Shown here one piece after another: positions 22,245 through 34,532 of a stretch of DNA of 64,000 nt. The position numbers were made by a program, and so were the translations under genes. Within the stretch, counting starts at the first letter, position 1; every line of letters starts with the position of its first letter. Under the pieces are notes generated by a model. The model saw only the letters and a list, made by a program, of their open reading frames with translations. It was not told where the DNA came from and searched no databases. Source of the DNA: Atherinomorus stipes (lineage: Eukaryota > Chordata > Actinopteri > Atheriniformes > Atherinidae); assembly GCA_023101725.1 (NCBI GenBank), contig JALJCO010001245.1, forward strand, positions 62,001 through 126,000. Reading direction: 5' to 3'.

Positions 22245-24011
22245 AAATATTTATACAGATTTTATTCAGATAAAAGAACACTACAGGATCTACCTCATTA
22301 CTACGTCTTTTTTAAAATCAAAACTCATACAAAGACAGAAGTTACCGCCCCTCCCCCCAAATTTAAATATTAAAAACGCAGATGTGCAAAATTCAACATA
22401 ATATTGCATTAATAAAGGTTTCACTGTAAATATAAGCAGCAGTAAGAGAGATTTTACTGGAAATAACACTGAATGGGACGGCATCCCCCCCCCCCCCCCC
22501 CATCAACACAAACCATTCACTTGCACTGGTGGAAAGAAGAGCAGTAAGAAGCTGAATACCTGTGTGAGTCGTTATGACACCGATGCAGTGCTTACATCAT
22601 CAGTGGCTCAAGTTAAAATTCCAGTGTCAAAAAATGCTTCAAATGACTTCTTAGTGCCTTACAAGAGTTAAAAGGAGGTATGTTCTACATGTATAGTGCA
22701 ACAAAAGCATACAACAAATCAAATACTTTTAATTAAAACCTTAAGTACCAGGAATGTTGTTACAAAACACGCTGTGCAAACTTTAAGACCTGATTAGTGC
22801 CACGCTGACTTTCCTCACCAAGGAAAGCAAAAAAAGAAGTGAAACGAAACGCCATCTAGAGGACAAAAGGAATACTTACAACCTTCTAATCATCAGCAAG
22901 CACCAGCTTCACCAAAACCGAAACATCTAAAAGTAGAAAATTTCAGCATTGTCCAGTTTAACACACAGTGGCAGACAAGTACATCATCCCTTTTATACTA
23001 ACACCATTGGCTTACATTCAAATAAACACATTTTGAATGCCCATCACATGACTACAACATATTATGAGTTGTTTAAAAATGTGTTTAACGTACATCTATA
23101 AGTCTAATTCTAAATGTTCTGTATCTTAGTGATCATTTATATTGTAATTAATCAATAGTTCTAACTGAAAACGGCTCGCATCCGTCACTTAAAAGCCAAC
23201 TGTACAGCATCAGTCGCTACACCGCAGACTAAACATCACCGGCATCATGTGTCAACCCAGAAAAGCAGGAAGCAACAAGACTAATCGAATCTAAATTGCT
23301 GCAGCATATTTACCGGCTCCACAGTAAGATAAAGCACGTCTCGTAGCTGGAACCATGTTGGCCCCTTTCCTTCTCAGCTGAAGAGAAAATTCCAGCGAGA
23401 ATACAAAAAAACATCACGTAAAACAGCTTCCTGATCTGTTTGTGTGACACAGTTGGCACTGAGAGCGGGAAAAGGCTTCTAGAGGAGAAGTTACTGATTA
23501 GATGGTCAAGCTTCTCTCTGAGCAGCACGGTGGGGGGCTGCTGAAGTGGCAGAGAGGTGGCGCTATTGCAGGCAGTCTTGTTTGGATCTGTGGAAAGTGA
23601 AAACTGTACATGAGTGGTGGATTTTACGACTATTACAAAGTGTTTCAGATGCACAGCAGGATTGGGTTTTGTACAGCCTGTGGTCGACCTTTGGTTGACG
23701 TTTCCTTGAGTGTTTGGATAGAGACGGTAAATCTGATGACTAATGGGTGGAGATCGGGTCTTAAGAGTCGCTCTCACACACTTCAGACTTAAAAGATGGG
23801 CGTTGCCGCTTGGTTTCCAACAGGACCACAATGGAGAATCCCAAAAGCATCCTCAGCTGGCACTCGCACTAAAATGTTCCTTTACAGATGTCAGCGTGTT
23901 CCTGACGCGTACTGATACAGTTTTCTTGTAAACTGAGAAATGTCTTCATCCTTCAAGTATTCAAAAGTTGTTTTTCAACCGTTTTTCACATCAGCTGTGA
24001 GTCAGTGGCGT
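22245..24011 (-). other. tmem267: tmem267 3' untranslated region
   Basis: Sequence between the tmem267 stop (24012) and its probable poly(A) signal. It includes a C17 run at 22485-22501. An open frame of 173 codons lies at 23310-23831 on the same strand, but it resembles no known family and starts without a clear signal, so it is not called as a gene. Confidence 0.5.
22261..22266 (-). terminator. tmem267: Probable tmem267 poly(A) signal
   Basis: TTTATT on the + strand reads AATAAA on the - strand, with AT-rich sequence around it (AGATTTTATTCAGATAAAAG). It would give a 3' UTR of about 1.75 kb below the tmem267 stop. Confidence 0.45.
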
Positions 24012-24347
24012 CTAAACGTCGATGGCCACGCCGTGTTTGGTGGAGATCACATCTCTGGTTCCTGTCAGGTACATCAGCACCGAGCACAGGTGAGGAAGCG
24101 TTGCCGTGGTGCTGATGTATAACCAGTAGGGGACCGGTGCCGTGTTACCGAACGGACACACCCACAGGCCGTGGCGAACAGCATCCCGGACGTGGTGCGT
24201 CGCCATGGAAATGAAAAGCATCCACGGCAAAGAGCACCAAGCATCTTTGAGGCGACCGATCCACATGAGGAAACGGAGGGTGAGGCAGATTACGGGGATG
24301 AGAGAGGAGCAGTGGAGAGGAGGACGCTGAGGCAGCGAGACGGCAGC
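24012..24347 (-). CDS. tmem267: tmem267 coding exon 2 (terminal)
   Basis: The acceptor CCTTTCCTTCCAG is followed by GCTGCC (Ala-Ala) in phase 0, matching the family sequence after SLK. It encodes the block [15 protein letters not shown] and the conserved C-terminal half, and ends TAG at 24014-24012. The 88-bp intron between the exons is very short. Confidence 0.94.
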   Translation of the reverse strand, partial: AAVSLPQRPPLHCSSLIPVICLTLRFLMWIGRLKDAWCSLPWMLFISMATHHVRDAVRHGLWVCPFGNTAPVPYWLYISTTATLPHLCSVLMYLTGTRDVISTKHGVAIDV

Positions 24348-24843
24348 CTGGAAGGAAAGGAGGACGAGTTAGTCAGTATGTCCAACAGATGGAGGATTAC
24401 AGGTTCTAAACATGAGGGGAGGGTGCAGGTCTCACCTTGAGTGACAGGGATCCAGCCATGTAGAAGTGGTCCAGGTCTATGATGGATGCCAAAAGCCCTG
24501 CCAGAAGCACCTCATACAAGTCACTCTTTTTTCTCAGTCCAATAACAACCGCCCACGACCACAGCCCCACCAGCCCGTGCGTGGCGTTGTCCAGAGCAGC
24601 GCGCAGCCACAGGTGGTGCTGGATGACTGACAGCTGGAGGGCGTGATCCGCCACCACGCAGAACATCCCGAGTCCTGCTGAAGCCAGCAAGGAGGCAGAA
24701 CTGAATGTCTGCAGCAGGGCCTGGGCCTTCTCTGCCTCCACAGCCAGGCTGAGAGGTACGCGAGCGCCGTCTCCTCCGAGGCCCACCCCCAATAACGGGG
24801 ACGAAGACGGGGAGGAGTCGAGCTTGGAATAAAATCCTTGCAT
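24012..24843 (-). CDS. tmem267: Transmembrane protein 267
   Basis: Two coding exons, 24843-24436 (408 nt) and 24347-24012 (336 nt), joined in phase 0, give 247 residues. Key matches to the vertebrate TMEM267 (C5orf28) family are [57 protein letters not shown], then [25 protein letters not shown] and the C-terminal MYLTGTRD...KHGVAIDV. It is a multi-pass membrane protein; its biochemical role is not established, so none is assigned. The ATG at 24843 is the first in-frame one. It adds about 32 Ser/Gly-rich residues before the [10 protein letters not shown] block compared with the roughly 215-residue human protein. The HxxD-like motifs (DLDHF, HHVRD) resemble a membrane metal-dependent hydrolase pattern, but that is only a visual impression. 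It lies tail-to-tail with il11ra and in the same orientation as cntfr. Confidence 0.94.
24436..24843 (-). CDS. tmem267: tmem267 coding exon 1
   Basis: The exon proper starts at about 24902 after the acceptor TTTATCTCTCCAG and carries 59 nt of 5' UTR before the ATG at 24843-24841. It ends AAG|GTGAGA at 24436. It encodes the extended N-terminus and the first hydrophobic segments ([34 protein letters not shown]). Confidence 0.92.
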
Positions 24844-26595
24844 GATGAGAGAGATGGCTGGTGGAGCCAATCACCAGTGACGGTCAGCAAGATTCAGGCA
24901 GACTGGAGAGATAAAAGAGACAAGGGAAGGTGGACAGGGACTGGATGAGGGAATGATGGACTGATGAATGAAAGGCATCAAACAGAAAAGGAATCTGATG
25001 CAAAGTTCAACAAAAAGGCCCTGAATACACACCTCTGGTATGCAAGCTTTCACCAGCATAATCAGCCCACAGAAGATGAAAGAAGAAGTGAAGATACCAA
25101 CTTAATAGCGACACCTGTTATCTAAGTTATAATCTATTAAAAACAAAAGCTATTCTGTTTTAAACAATCCAATACTTCCAGAAGGCAACCAAATCTGACA
25201 CTGCAAAAAACAGAGGTGATATAAAAAACCAACAGTTTACTTTTTCCTTCACCCCACATCTCTGCCAGACTGTCCTCCCAGCGTTGCCTCTGAGCACAAG
25301 TGCTGACTTATTTGAGTGAAGTGTGAACAATTAATTTCTTTAATGAAGACGATGCTTCAGGTAAGTCTAATTGCCGCATTAGTCTCAATTTTTCAGTATG
25401 TAATGTTTACTAGCCATATACTACCCTGTTTACAGAAAATATGATGGTCTCAAACTGGACTTTAAAAGGACTCGCTTACCAAGATGAAACTGTGGGTAAA
25501 TTGAAAAAAAAAAACCAAAAGATCTGCAAGATCTTCCAGCACCACTACTGGTAGCACAGTAGTGTGGACTCTGTTGCTTATTTAGAGGGTAAGCATGATG
25601 ATGGGACCCCAGTACAAGCTTGCTATAACTCGCTTTGACTCAGATGAGGCTGGTGAATAAAGAGTTAAACCACGTTTTTACACACATGGGTCAAAAATAT
25701 AGAAATTTGTTAGTCCAGTGAGAAGACGACAAGGAAATGAATAATTATGGACATGAGCTATAAAGAATTTTTTCTTCTCTCTAAAACACATTTTGCATGA
25801 GGTTTACACAGAGTTCTCACTTCAGAACAGAATAAAACAGAAAGCTTACACCAGATGGGGAGTTATGAAAGCAACCTACACAAATATTACTGAACAAGAT
25901 CACTGTGTCCATTTTTGTGTAGTTTCTTCATTAGACCAACCATTCAGGGCGGGTAATGATTATAAGAACATGTGAAAGTGGTACTGTGAGGTGTAATAAC
26001 TGGTTGGACTGGCGCAGCAGCAGGATGCCAGCCTCCTGTGAAGGAACAACACTGCTGATGTAATTTCACACTGAACCCAGAAGCCATATAAAAATAGGTC
26101 TCTGTCTCATGTAACTGAGTGAAATGTGGAGACACTTGAGTCCTTTAGCTAACAGCAGTCTCTGTTTCTCTAAACGACAAATAGCTTCAAGCTTTATAAC
26201 TGATGTATGAACATTTAATTAGCCGTTATTCCGGTTACCCGCTGGCAGGTTCACCTTTATCTGTTAGCACCACTAACTGAGGCTAACGACATTGTCTCAT
26301 TCATTTATTTGCACTATCAAAATTAAACAAATTAAAATTAAGTCAAATTAAAGAAATGTAAATTAGGCTTGTTTTATCGAACCGCAATGACATCTGATGA
26401 TGACTGCTAGCGCGGCTAGCTGCCTTGTGTAGGCGGACAGACGCTGCTGCCACCGGGAGCTCTGCTCCGTAAGCAAACACGATTTGACACGTCACTTTTT
26501 AAAAAGCAAAACACAACATTGAACTACATATGTATTTTCTGAAAAGTCTGTGTATGATTAAGTCGAACCGCTTCAAAGGAATGAAGGATGCTCAC

Positions 26596-26690
26596 CCCAT
26601 AGCCTAGCTGTAGCTGCATCGCTGTGGTTCTGCTCTTCTTCTCCGGTACAGTGATGCTGACGCTCAGCTCAGCGGCGCTTTGCTGACCCC
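26596..26690 (-). other. tmem267: tmem267 5' non-coding exon with a short upstream ORF
   Basis: CTATGGG|GTGAGC on the - strand gives a strong donor, with the exon ending at 26596. The segment is CpG-containing and flanked by more GC-rich sequence (26390-26470), as expected for a housekeeping-type start. The 5' limit near 26690 is a guess. The exon contains an ATG at 26619-26617. Read across the splice to 24902 it makes a ten-codon frame (MQLQLGYGSA, then stop), which ends before the main ATG and could damp translation. Confidence 0.5.
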
Positions 26691-27309
26691 TGCAGGTCGC
26701 AGGTGGAACAACAGGTGTAGCCAGTTTAACAACGGAGCAGTAAAGGAGAATATTTTCATTTAATCATAAATTACATAAGATCAGATATTGAATTAAACAC
26801 GTATTTTAAACTGTGAGTGACTTCATCTTAAAGTCACATGAATAGAAAATAAACTCGCAACTGCAATGCATTAATTAACTATTTAAAACATGCATTAACT
26901 TGATTGCTACGTACAAAATGCAATTACCAAGTGGGATAAATCATTCATTGCTTATAGGTTTCATTCATTTTCACTGCATGGATATATTACATTTGATTAT
27001 TTTAAACATCCACTTAAATAAGATGTTAGTTGAAAGCTAATGGAGTCCTAAACAATGGTTTGAATATTGAGATGTGTAATAACTTGGTTGGTAGAGTAGT
27101 TATCTTCCAGTGAGACAGACAGTGGTTTGGTCCATGTGCCTGTGTCAATGGTAGAGTGTTTTATAGGTGCTCTGTAATATCTAAAGAGGGATAAAAAGAC
27201 TCTATTTGGGCATAATTTGCATACAGCAAGAAACAAAAGCAATATTCTTTGGTAAATCACCCAAAGGAGGAAAATCTACCTTTCAGTATGACTGAAAATC
27301 AATAAGTAG

Positions 27310-27570
27310 GCCGGTCCATCCGTCCATCCATCTTCTACTACTTATCTTAGGTCAGGTGGTGAGGGCAGCTCCCTAACCAGGGAAGCCCAGACTTCCCACT
27401 TCCTCTGCTCGTTTGCGGGAATCCCGGGTAATTCTCTAGTCACATGTCCTGGGTCTTCTCCAGGACTTCCTCGCAGCCCGGAAGACTTCACCAGCAAGAC
27501 ATCCCAATCAGAGGCCCGTGCCACCTCATCTGGATCCTCTCGATGCAGAAGAGCCACAGCTGTACTCTGA
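27310..27570. mobile_element. Non-LTR retrotransposon-type fragment
   Basis: CATCCGTCCATCCATCTTCTA, then CTTATC, GGTGAGGGCAGC, GAAGCCCAGACTTCCC and TGTCCTGGGTCTTCTCC are the order of words seen in a widespread fish interspersed repeat beginning ATCCATCC and containing TGTCCTGGGTCTTCCCC. It is 5'- and 3'-truncated and mutated. The family name is not certain. Confidence 0.55.
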
Positions 27571-28099
27571 TGTCTGGTATTGACACTGCACTAATCCTGA
27601 TTTACTTTACTGATAAATAGGAGTAAGTAATACTACATAAGAATGGTACATAAAACTTTTCATGAATCCACTGAAATACCTTGAATAACCTCTTGACACC
27701 TCTGCTCAGGTGAGAGAAGTGATGTATGTACATGTTCTACCACAAGAGGGAGGAAGAAACCATGGAATAAAAGTCAAGTCTTGCAAATAACACTTGCAAT
27801 ACATAAAGAAATAAATTATAAATGTCATTAATTAAATGTAGAAATATAGGAATCAAAAGAATGTATGTGTACATATGTGATGCTCCAAAGCTGAAAACAC
27901 CGGTGTGATATCCAGAAAACAATTTAGGCCAATAGTTTCAGTGGCCGAGTACTCCTAGTGTTTAACTGTGACTGGCAGATAATATTGCCTCCTTACCTTC
28001 AAGTTAGGCCATTCTGCTGAATGGAGGGTTTTTAAATTGGTGTCAGTTCAAAATCCTGAAATTTGCCATGCAATAAATTAAAATATCACCTCTGGTATA

Positions 28100-28900
28100 A
28101 AACCCAATTTAAATAATGTCTCTAATAAAGAAATGAAGCGATATCTGTAATGACAAGTCTAATTCTTTTTAATGGAATCTCTTTAATATGGCCAGGCTTC
28201 TCTTTATTGTATCTCAGCAGGGAGCCAATGGAAATGTCTCATTCAATCAGAAGCTTGTTCTATATCCCCATTTATGCTCCGACAGGCATATTTAGAGATT
28301 GTTCCACATCAGTGTGTGCCAGTTTCTTTACTTTCTTTTTTCCTCATCTGCATTTGGAGTTTAGAGTGGAACTTCAGTGTTTAGATGCTTTGTCATTTGA
28401 AGGACCTCTTTGCTGTCCTCCAGCTGGAGAACACAGCTTTATGTCATCCAGCTCCACAACGAGCTGTCTGGATTCGTAGGTGTGACAAATCAGCAAGTCA
28501 ACGACTCAAACTCACACCATTAAACTCATCCAGCTTGCATATTTTGCATATTAATGAAGAGTTTAGATGAGATAACCTGTCATTTTGTGGCACTAACTTT
28601 CCATTCCAATTTTTCATGTATCCCTGTGCAGACACGTGTTATCATTGGCTGGTTGAATAATAGGCCGACAAGTAATCACAGTTGGTGTGAGACACACACA
28701 GAGTATTCTCAGGCCACCTGGCGAGGCAGAGATTAGGAGCTCGCTGCAAATTCTCCATCAATAATATCTGTTTTCCTCCATCATTTCTGGGACATGAGCT
28801 GTTATAAATAAATATCTGGTGGTTTACTTTTATCAAGACCAGACCAAACAAATATATGAAACGAGGAAGGGGATAGGTGCCTGAAACATCTGAATCCTGA
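28100..28900. promoter_or_regulatory. Repeat-poor stretch, possible conserved non-coding element
   Basis: This interval lacks low-complexity and recognisable transposon sequence and has balanced composition with several TAAT- and TTTGCAT-type words, including TATTTTGCATATTAATGAAG at 28535-28560. Such stretches near developmental receptors can be enhancers. This is an impression from composition only. Confidence 0.15.
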
Positions 28901-29109
28901 CTAACTAATCTTAATACTGTTTCCCCCAACCCCATCCATAGTGTAGAAACAAGAAAGAAAAGTGGAATGTTGTCTAGGTTTGAGGATTCAGCACCGCGGA
29001 CAGAGGCAGAGGTTCATCCAGGCTTTCAGCACCATGGACAGAGCCCAGCCAGGGAGGATGTCTCTGCTGCCCTCCTGTGGCCAAATAAGGAAAAGTTTTA
29101 ATTCCAATT

Positions 29110-29407
29110 TCTATCCAGTGTACTCTCGCTTATTTCATTGCAAGGTTGTGGGGGACTGGACCCATTCCAGCACCTACTAGGTGAGAAACAGGGTACACCC
29201 TGCAGGGAGAGGCAGACAACCACTCACACCCACACTGTAGGAAATTTATCCACCTAATATTCATGTTTTCGACCGTGTGAGGAAATTGGAGTACCTGCAC
29301 AGAATCCACAAACATGCAAACTCCACATGGAGGAGCCCCAGGCGGGGTGAAAACTAGGAATCTTCTTGCTGGGGGACAGCGGTGCAACTCACCTCACTGT
29401 GCAGCCC
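29110..29407. mobile_element. Non-LTR retrotransposon 3' fragment
   Basis: The order of words GGTTGTGGGGGACTGGACCC, CCAGCACCTA, GGGTACACCCTGCAG, AACCACTCACACCCACA, TTCATGTTTTCGACCGTG, TGGAGTACCTGCACAGAA, CATGCAAACTCCACATGGA and CTTCTTGCTG is the classic layout of a very abundant teleost LINE-derived repeat ending before a GCAGCCC. It is diverged but full enough to recognise. Confidence 0.75.
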
Positions 29408-30088
29408 AATTCTAATTTCAAATAATGTGAAATGAAAGATAATCCAGAGGGGAAAAAACCCATCTAAAAACATGCTTTATCAGTCAAAAATGATGCTCTG
29501 TTTAGATCAGGGGTGCCCAAACTTTTTGCCTTGAAGGGCCAAAGCCAAAATGTGCCAGTAAGACTCAGGCCAAACAGCTATTTTAAGGGTGAAACCAAAG
29601 AATGTAAAGGAATGATAATTTATATTCAAATAAATGCATTCTTTTCCATCACTGAGAATAACACGTTACATTAAAACACACAAATATGGCAAATTAAGAA
29701 TAAAGCCATAGTTAGAAGGACAATAATCAATAATTACAGCTACTAAACTGAAAACACAACATCAAAAACAATCTATGTTCAACAAGACAAACTGCTGATG
29801 CTGACGAAGTTGGACATGACAGCCTCTTAAAGTTGTCAGGTTTCCTCTGAATCTGGACTTTTATTAATAAATATTTATATAAATAAAACTTATAATAAAT
29901 TTAGGGACATATTAAAATATGAAAACAGAAAACACAAATGTGAAATGAATGCACCAGATGTGTCTGTTTTATTTTTCATTATTTCTTTATTATTTCATTA
30001 TTTCCCTGTTTTATTTCCAAATGCCTTTAATCTTTCCAAGTTGATATATAGTGGTTCCTGTGGGTGTTTCCTGGTAGACAAGCTTTTT

Positions 30089-30260
30089 AGGGGTGCAACG
30101 ATTCAGTTAAATAAGGATTTGATTCATATCACAGTTTATGGTTTTTGATTCGATTCATGGATGATATTGGTTCATTTAGAACGATCCGATTCGATTCAGT
30201 GACTTGAAATTGAATCAAAAACCATGAATTGTGAAATGAACCGAATCGTTACACCCCTAT
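30089..30260. repeat. Palindromic MITE (AGGGGTGCAACGATTC ends)
   Basis: AGGGGTGCAACGATTCAGTT at the left is mirrored by AACCGAATCGTTACACCCCT at the right, with further pairing inside (GGTTTTTGATTCGATTCATG against a degenerate reverse copy). It is a small foldback or hAT MITE nested in the 29508-31783 element. Confidence 0.75.
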
Positions 30261-30377
30261 TATTTACATATTTCCCATCATGCTTTGCGGAACCCTCTGT
30301 TGCACCATAAGTCAAACGTCCATATACAACCATCATTATTTAGGGCCCGCAGCTTCCACTGGAGGATGGGAAGCATT

Positions 30378-31590
30378 AGCTGGGTTTACATGGACCCAAA
30401 TATACAGAATGCTTTCGGTTTAAAAGCTCTTTCGGAATGAAAATGTTCCATGTAAACACCTCTTTCCGCATGAAAAGCACTGAACCGAATGAATTTTCAT
30501 TTGGTTTCACGGGGGTAGACTATTAACCTGATTTCATCATCTGGGTGCGTTCAACAAGTACACGCGGGGGCGTTCCCTTTCCTCACGCACTCCATCTGAG
30601 TAAGGCGACAGTTATAGGTGATTTCGTCTGGTTAGAGAACAATAGGAGCCAATCACTAATCGCGGGTGGGAATTTTGAAGGATGGGCGGCGTTTTGGCCG
30701 GATGTGATGTAGAAGCACAGGCGACAGCAGTGTAGTCAGTCAGTTATTTCAGTGTTTTCTTTGCACATTCGACAAAAGTCGTTCACAGACTGTACACCGC
30801 TCGTACTAGCTGTCGCCGCCGCCGCCATGTTGTTTGACTGAAGCTTTTTGAGCTTGATAACATGTTTTGATAACTCGATCCTCTATGCGTGGTGGCTCTG
30901 GTGTCGCTCTGAGTTGCGTCACGGGTTGCGTCATTCGGTTCAACGTGAGTGGCTGAAGTAGCGTGTCAGTCAAGATGACGGACAGATCTTCTATCCAATC
31001 ACATGCAAGAGTTTTAGAAAAAAAAGACTAATTTGAAATGACATCGGGTTAACTCCCTCCCCAGATGGTATTGCAAATACCAGGTGGCGGGAGTCAGGTT
31101 AGTAGACTATTCCTTTCCCCAAACCAAATGGGGTATCATGTAAACGCTGAATCGGAAAGTTGTGAGGTTGCGCTCTTACAGCGCACTCTTCGACAAGACG
31201 TCAATGTGCAACGAGTGACGTTTCCTCACTTTGACAGATGGCTGTGAACAACGTACTTCCTTGGACAGCAACAGAAAGTTTGTTTTTAATTCCAATTCTG
31301 TCTCTACGCCTTTTTCTCTTAGTGCAGCAGCAGCGCCTGAGGATCAGCTGCTGGATTGAGTCCTACAGAAACCACAACAGCTGTGATGATCAGTTTGTAG
31401 ACCTTCGTCTTCAATAAATAACTTGATTTACATTATTTTGCGCATGTCGGACAGGATTATTCTGAATAAATGTTGGTGCATGTACACGCCAAATCCGAAT
31501 GAATTAGTTCCCATGTAAACAGCTGCCCTGAAATCCTCAGTCAGAATGATTTCATTCCGAAAGGGAAAAAAGTCTCCATGTAAATGTGCC
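30378..31590. repeat. Inverted-repeat DNA element nested in the hAT element
   Basis: The left end AGCTGGGTTTACATGGACCC with TTTCGG is mirrored by CCGAAAGGGAAAAAAGTCTC and CATGTAAATGTGCCCAC at the right. Internal copies of CATGTAAAC occur at 30448, 31137 and 31513, suggesting a subterminal-repeat structure. It has GC-rich, CpG-rich internal sequence (30560-30960) unlike its surroundings. No protein is recognised. Confidence 0.6.
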
Positions 31591-32329
31591 CACTGATAAA
31601 GGTCCCTTCACGCATCAGTTGGGTTCAAAATAATATTCCATTTTAGGACACCGTGTCAAATTAGTTTAGAATATAAGCCATTAGAACGAGGCGTCTATCG
31701 GATATTTAATTACAGTAGTATTATGTAATCTGATCAGTGGGTCAATGGGAAGGTGGCTGGGGCCCTGCCTTGGGGCACCCCTGGTGTAGATGATCGATGT
31801 CAGCTCAGCTCTGGTACATTTCCAGCTTTGGTTTTCACAAGATGACCTCCAGGTTCAGAGTTGGAATTGATTAAAAAATGTTTCACATATTCTTTTAAGC
31901 AATATAATGTGATAATTAGAATAACAAAATGAAAAAGAAATATGTCATAGCAGTTGCCGTAAAGCAAATACAGATTTTGTGAAATATAAATGACATGCTG
32001 TCGCTTAAAATTAGCTTCAAATTGTTGCTCATTTAGTGGGATATTAATTAATTAAAAAAGAGGGGGATTGAAAATGTGTTTTGTGGAACATTATAAAGGC
32101 AAAACCAGTCAGTTAAAAAAGGAAGAAGAGCCAACAAAGAAGAGAGAGGCAGAAAGCTGAGTGTTTAAAGAGGTGAGAGCCCGAAGCCGGGGCAGAGGTG
32201 AGAAGGAAGCAGATACCGTGCCATTCATCCAGTTTTCAGCAAAAGGTCAAAGTAGTCATTAGAGCAGAGCCGGGCAGCTAGAACTGACAGGCTTTGGGTA
32301 GCTTTCACACCCACACGAACACACACCTC

Positions 32330-32660
32330 TCCTCATGTTCTCCAGGTTAATGTGGATCACATCATGATTGCAGCCGAAGGGCGTATGGCTGAATATTTCA
32401 GCTGGAATTCAATCAAAGTTTTAAATGTAAACTCTGCAGTCCTGTTTTCTCTTTAACTATAAGAGCCAACCATGCTGGATTTATAAGCACAAAGACAAGG
32501 ATGACAAAATCCCAGTGTCCTCTGCGCCCTCTTTATTCAATTCATTGTCATTGTAAATATTAATCGAGTTCTCATTGACACCCTCATTAAATAAAAGGAA
32601 ACGGCTGGCTGGTATATATGAGGGAGGAAGGATGGGAGGAAAGAGTAATGAATGCAATAC
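32330..32660. promoter_or_regulatory. Repeat-poor stretch, possible conserved non-coding element
   Basis: A low-repeat stretch upstream of tmem267 and downstream of cntfr, with the words GTGGATCACATCATGATTGC, CATTGTAAATATTAATCGAG and TATTCAATTCATTGTCATTG. It has no frame conservation or splice pattern. It is suggested as regulatory on composition alone; cross-species alignment is needed to say more. Confidence 0.15.
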
Positions 32661-34105
32661 CACGCAAGCAGATCTGCACCCTGCACACACACAAACACAC
32701 ACTCCCACACACAGAGGACCCCAGCTGACAGCTGTTAGATGGTGTATTGATTTGTCCTCGGCCTCCAAATCGGCCTGCCAGAACTTGTCAGCATAATGAC
32801 AGAAAGAGAGCTTGAGAGAAAGATGAGAGACAGTGAGACAGATTGAAGAGAGGCAGACTCAGAGAGCGAGAGCTAAAGGTCAGGAGGGAAATTTTTACCA
32901 ACCGCATCTCTGACTTGACCCCCCCTTCTATTTCTTATTGGAAGTGCACGAGTGGAAGCTGGCGTTAGATGTCTTAAGTGTATTGGTTTGTGTTAAACTT
33001 GTCTCATAAGTGTGTTTGGGAATGCTGCACAGTTCAAAGATCTCGACTATTACCTTACTGTGTTTTTATAACTGGGAGAAAGGATGGCAAGAATTGCAAG
33101 TTGTAGTTGTAAAAACAATGCATGTTGGGAAGTTATAGTGAAGAGAAGACTCTAATCATCACTGCAATGAACCAGGGGTGAATTTTCAAACTTACTATGA
33201 CCCACTCAGCTCTATTTGAGTAGAAGAACAGCTCAAATTGTTGTCATTTTTGGGTTTGTTGCACCATTTTCATGCCAAATAATCCAGTGTTCAAGGCAAG
33301 AATGTGTACAGGAATAAGCTTCTAGCTGTGCTTGGCTCTGATAACAATGTGGATGAGACAAAATCACTTTGATCCAGATTTCTGCGACCTGATGATGAAC
33401 TGCTGCTGAATAAAGCCTTGATTATGACTTCTGCAACTTCAGTCAGTCCTCATCTTTGATCCCCCATGAAGACTTTTCTCCTAATACCATCTGTAGGTTG
33501 AGATCTTGCGTTACCATGTAAATAACCGTACGCTTGAACTCACAGCGGGAGTTGAGAACTCACCTGTTGTCCTCTAATTGTAATGTAACACAATGATCAA
33601 GGAGCTCTTTGATTCATAACGGCGATGAAAAATTTCAGAAAATGCCCTATGAAAAGGCGACTGACTACTGTGATGTGATGTGTTGTTCATGAATGAGTGA
33701 ACAAGAAGAACCGATTCCTGTCCAAGGGAGCTGAATCTTTAGAAGGGACGGGACTTTATTTTTGTGAGCACACCATGTAGTTGGTTACATGTGAGGAAAG
33801 ATCAGGATTATACAGCAATCTAACAGGAGAAAGGGTGGCAGCATCTCAGAAGACAGGCAGCCAAACAAATTTGGCTAACGAACTGCTAATTGCTGCTGCA
33901 CCAAAAATCCCCCTCCCAAAAAAAACAAACAAAAAAAACAAAAAAACCCCCCACAAATATGGATTAAGTCTTGGAGGCGTTGACGTTTGCAGTGTGGATT
34001 TTTCACACTGCAGAAGGAGTTGGAGGTGAGTGAATTAAGGCTTTTAGAAACTTGATTCATCAGCTGTTTACCAGCTGGCTGACAAGCTATCAATGTTGTT
34101 ATCGG

Positions 34106-34532
34106 TACGGGTGAAAATACGGGTACGGGTAAAAATATTGATTAATCGATGCATCGCAATACTTTCCTGTGCAATGCAAGACTGAATAGCAAATCCTCTG
34201 AATCGATTCACCTCCTGACCAATGGGGGGAGCTGTGCATGTTATTTACATTGTATGGACAAAGGCCACGTTAGATCATACAACACCAAAGTGGCAAATAT
34301 TTTCTATTTTCAGATCTTTTATTACCCAAAAAAATATTAGTTGACATACTACAAATGATCACATGGGCATGAAAATAGATATTTAATAATCTATAGCAGA
34401 GTTTCTACTTCTTACTGAATCGATATCGAAGCATTTAAATCAATATTGAATCAAATCAATATTGAATCCAATCGTAAACCAAAGAATCAAAATCAAATTG
34501 AATTGTGAGATTCTTAACAATACCCAGCCCTA
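34106..34532. mobile_element. hAT-type MITE with perfect 8-bp target duplication
   Basis: GTTATCGG occurs at 34098-34105 and again at 34533-34540, exactly flanking the element. The right end TACCCAGCCCTA reads TAGGGCTGGGTA in reverse, matching the degenerate left end TACGGGTG...TACGGGTA. The interior has GATTAATCGATGCATCG and repeated ATCGAT/ATTGAATC words. It is non-coding. Confidence 0.7.

Larger units (their letters stand above)
29508..31783. mobile_element. hAT-type non-autonomous element with nested insertions
   Basis: The left terminus CAGGGGTGCCCAAACTTTTT (29508) and right terminus TTGGGGCACCCCTG (ending 31783) are inverted copies. The flanks GTTTAGAT (left) and GTGTAGAT (right) form an 8-bp target duplication with one mismatch, the hAT signature. 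No transposase frame survives. Two other inverted-repeat elements lie inside (30089-30260 and 30378-31590), so the original element was much shorter. Confidence 0.75.

Noticed and set aside
24841..24870. Upstream start for tmem267 at 24870
   Set aside because: The codon there is TTG; the first true ATG is at 24843.
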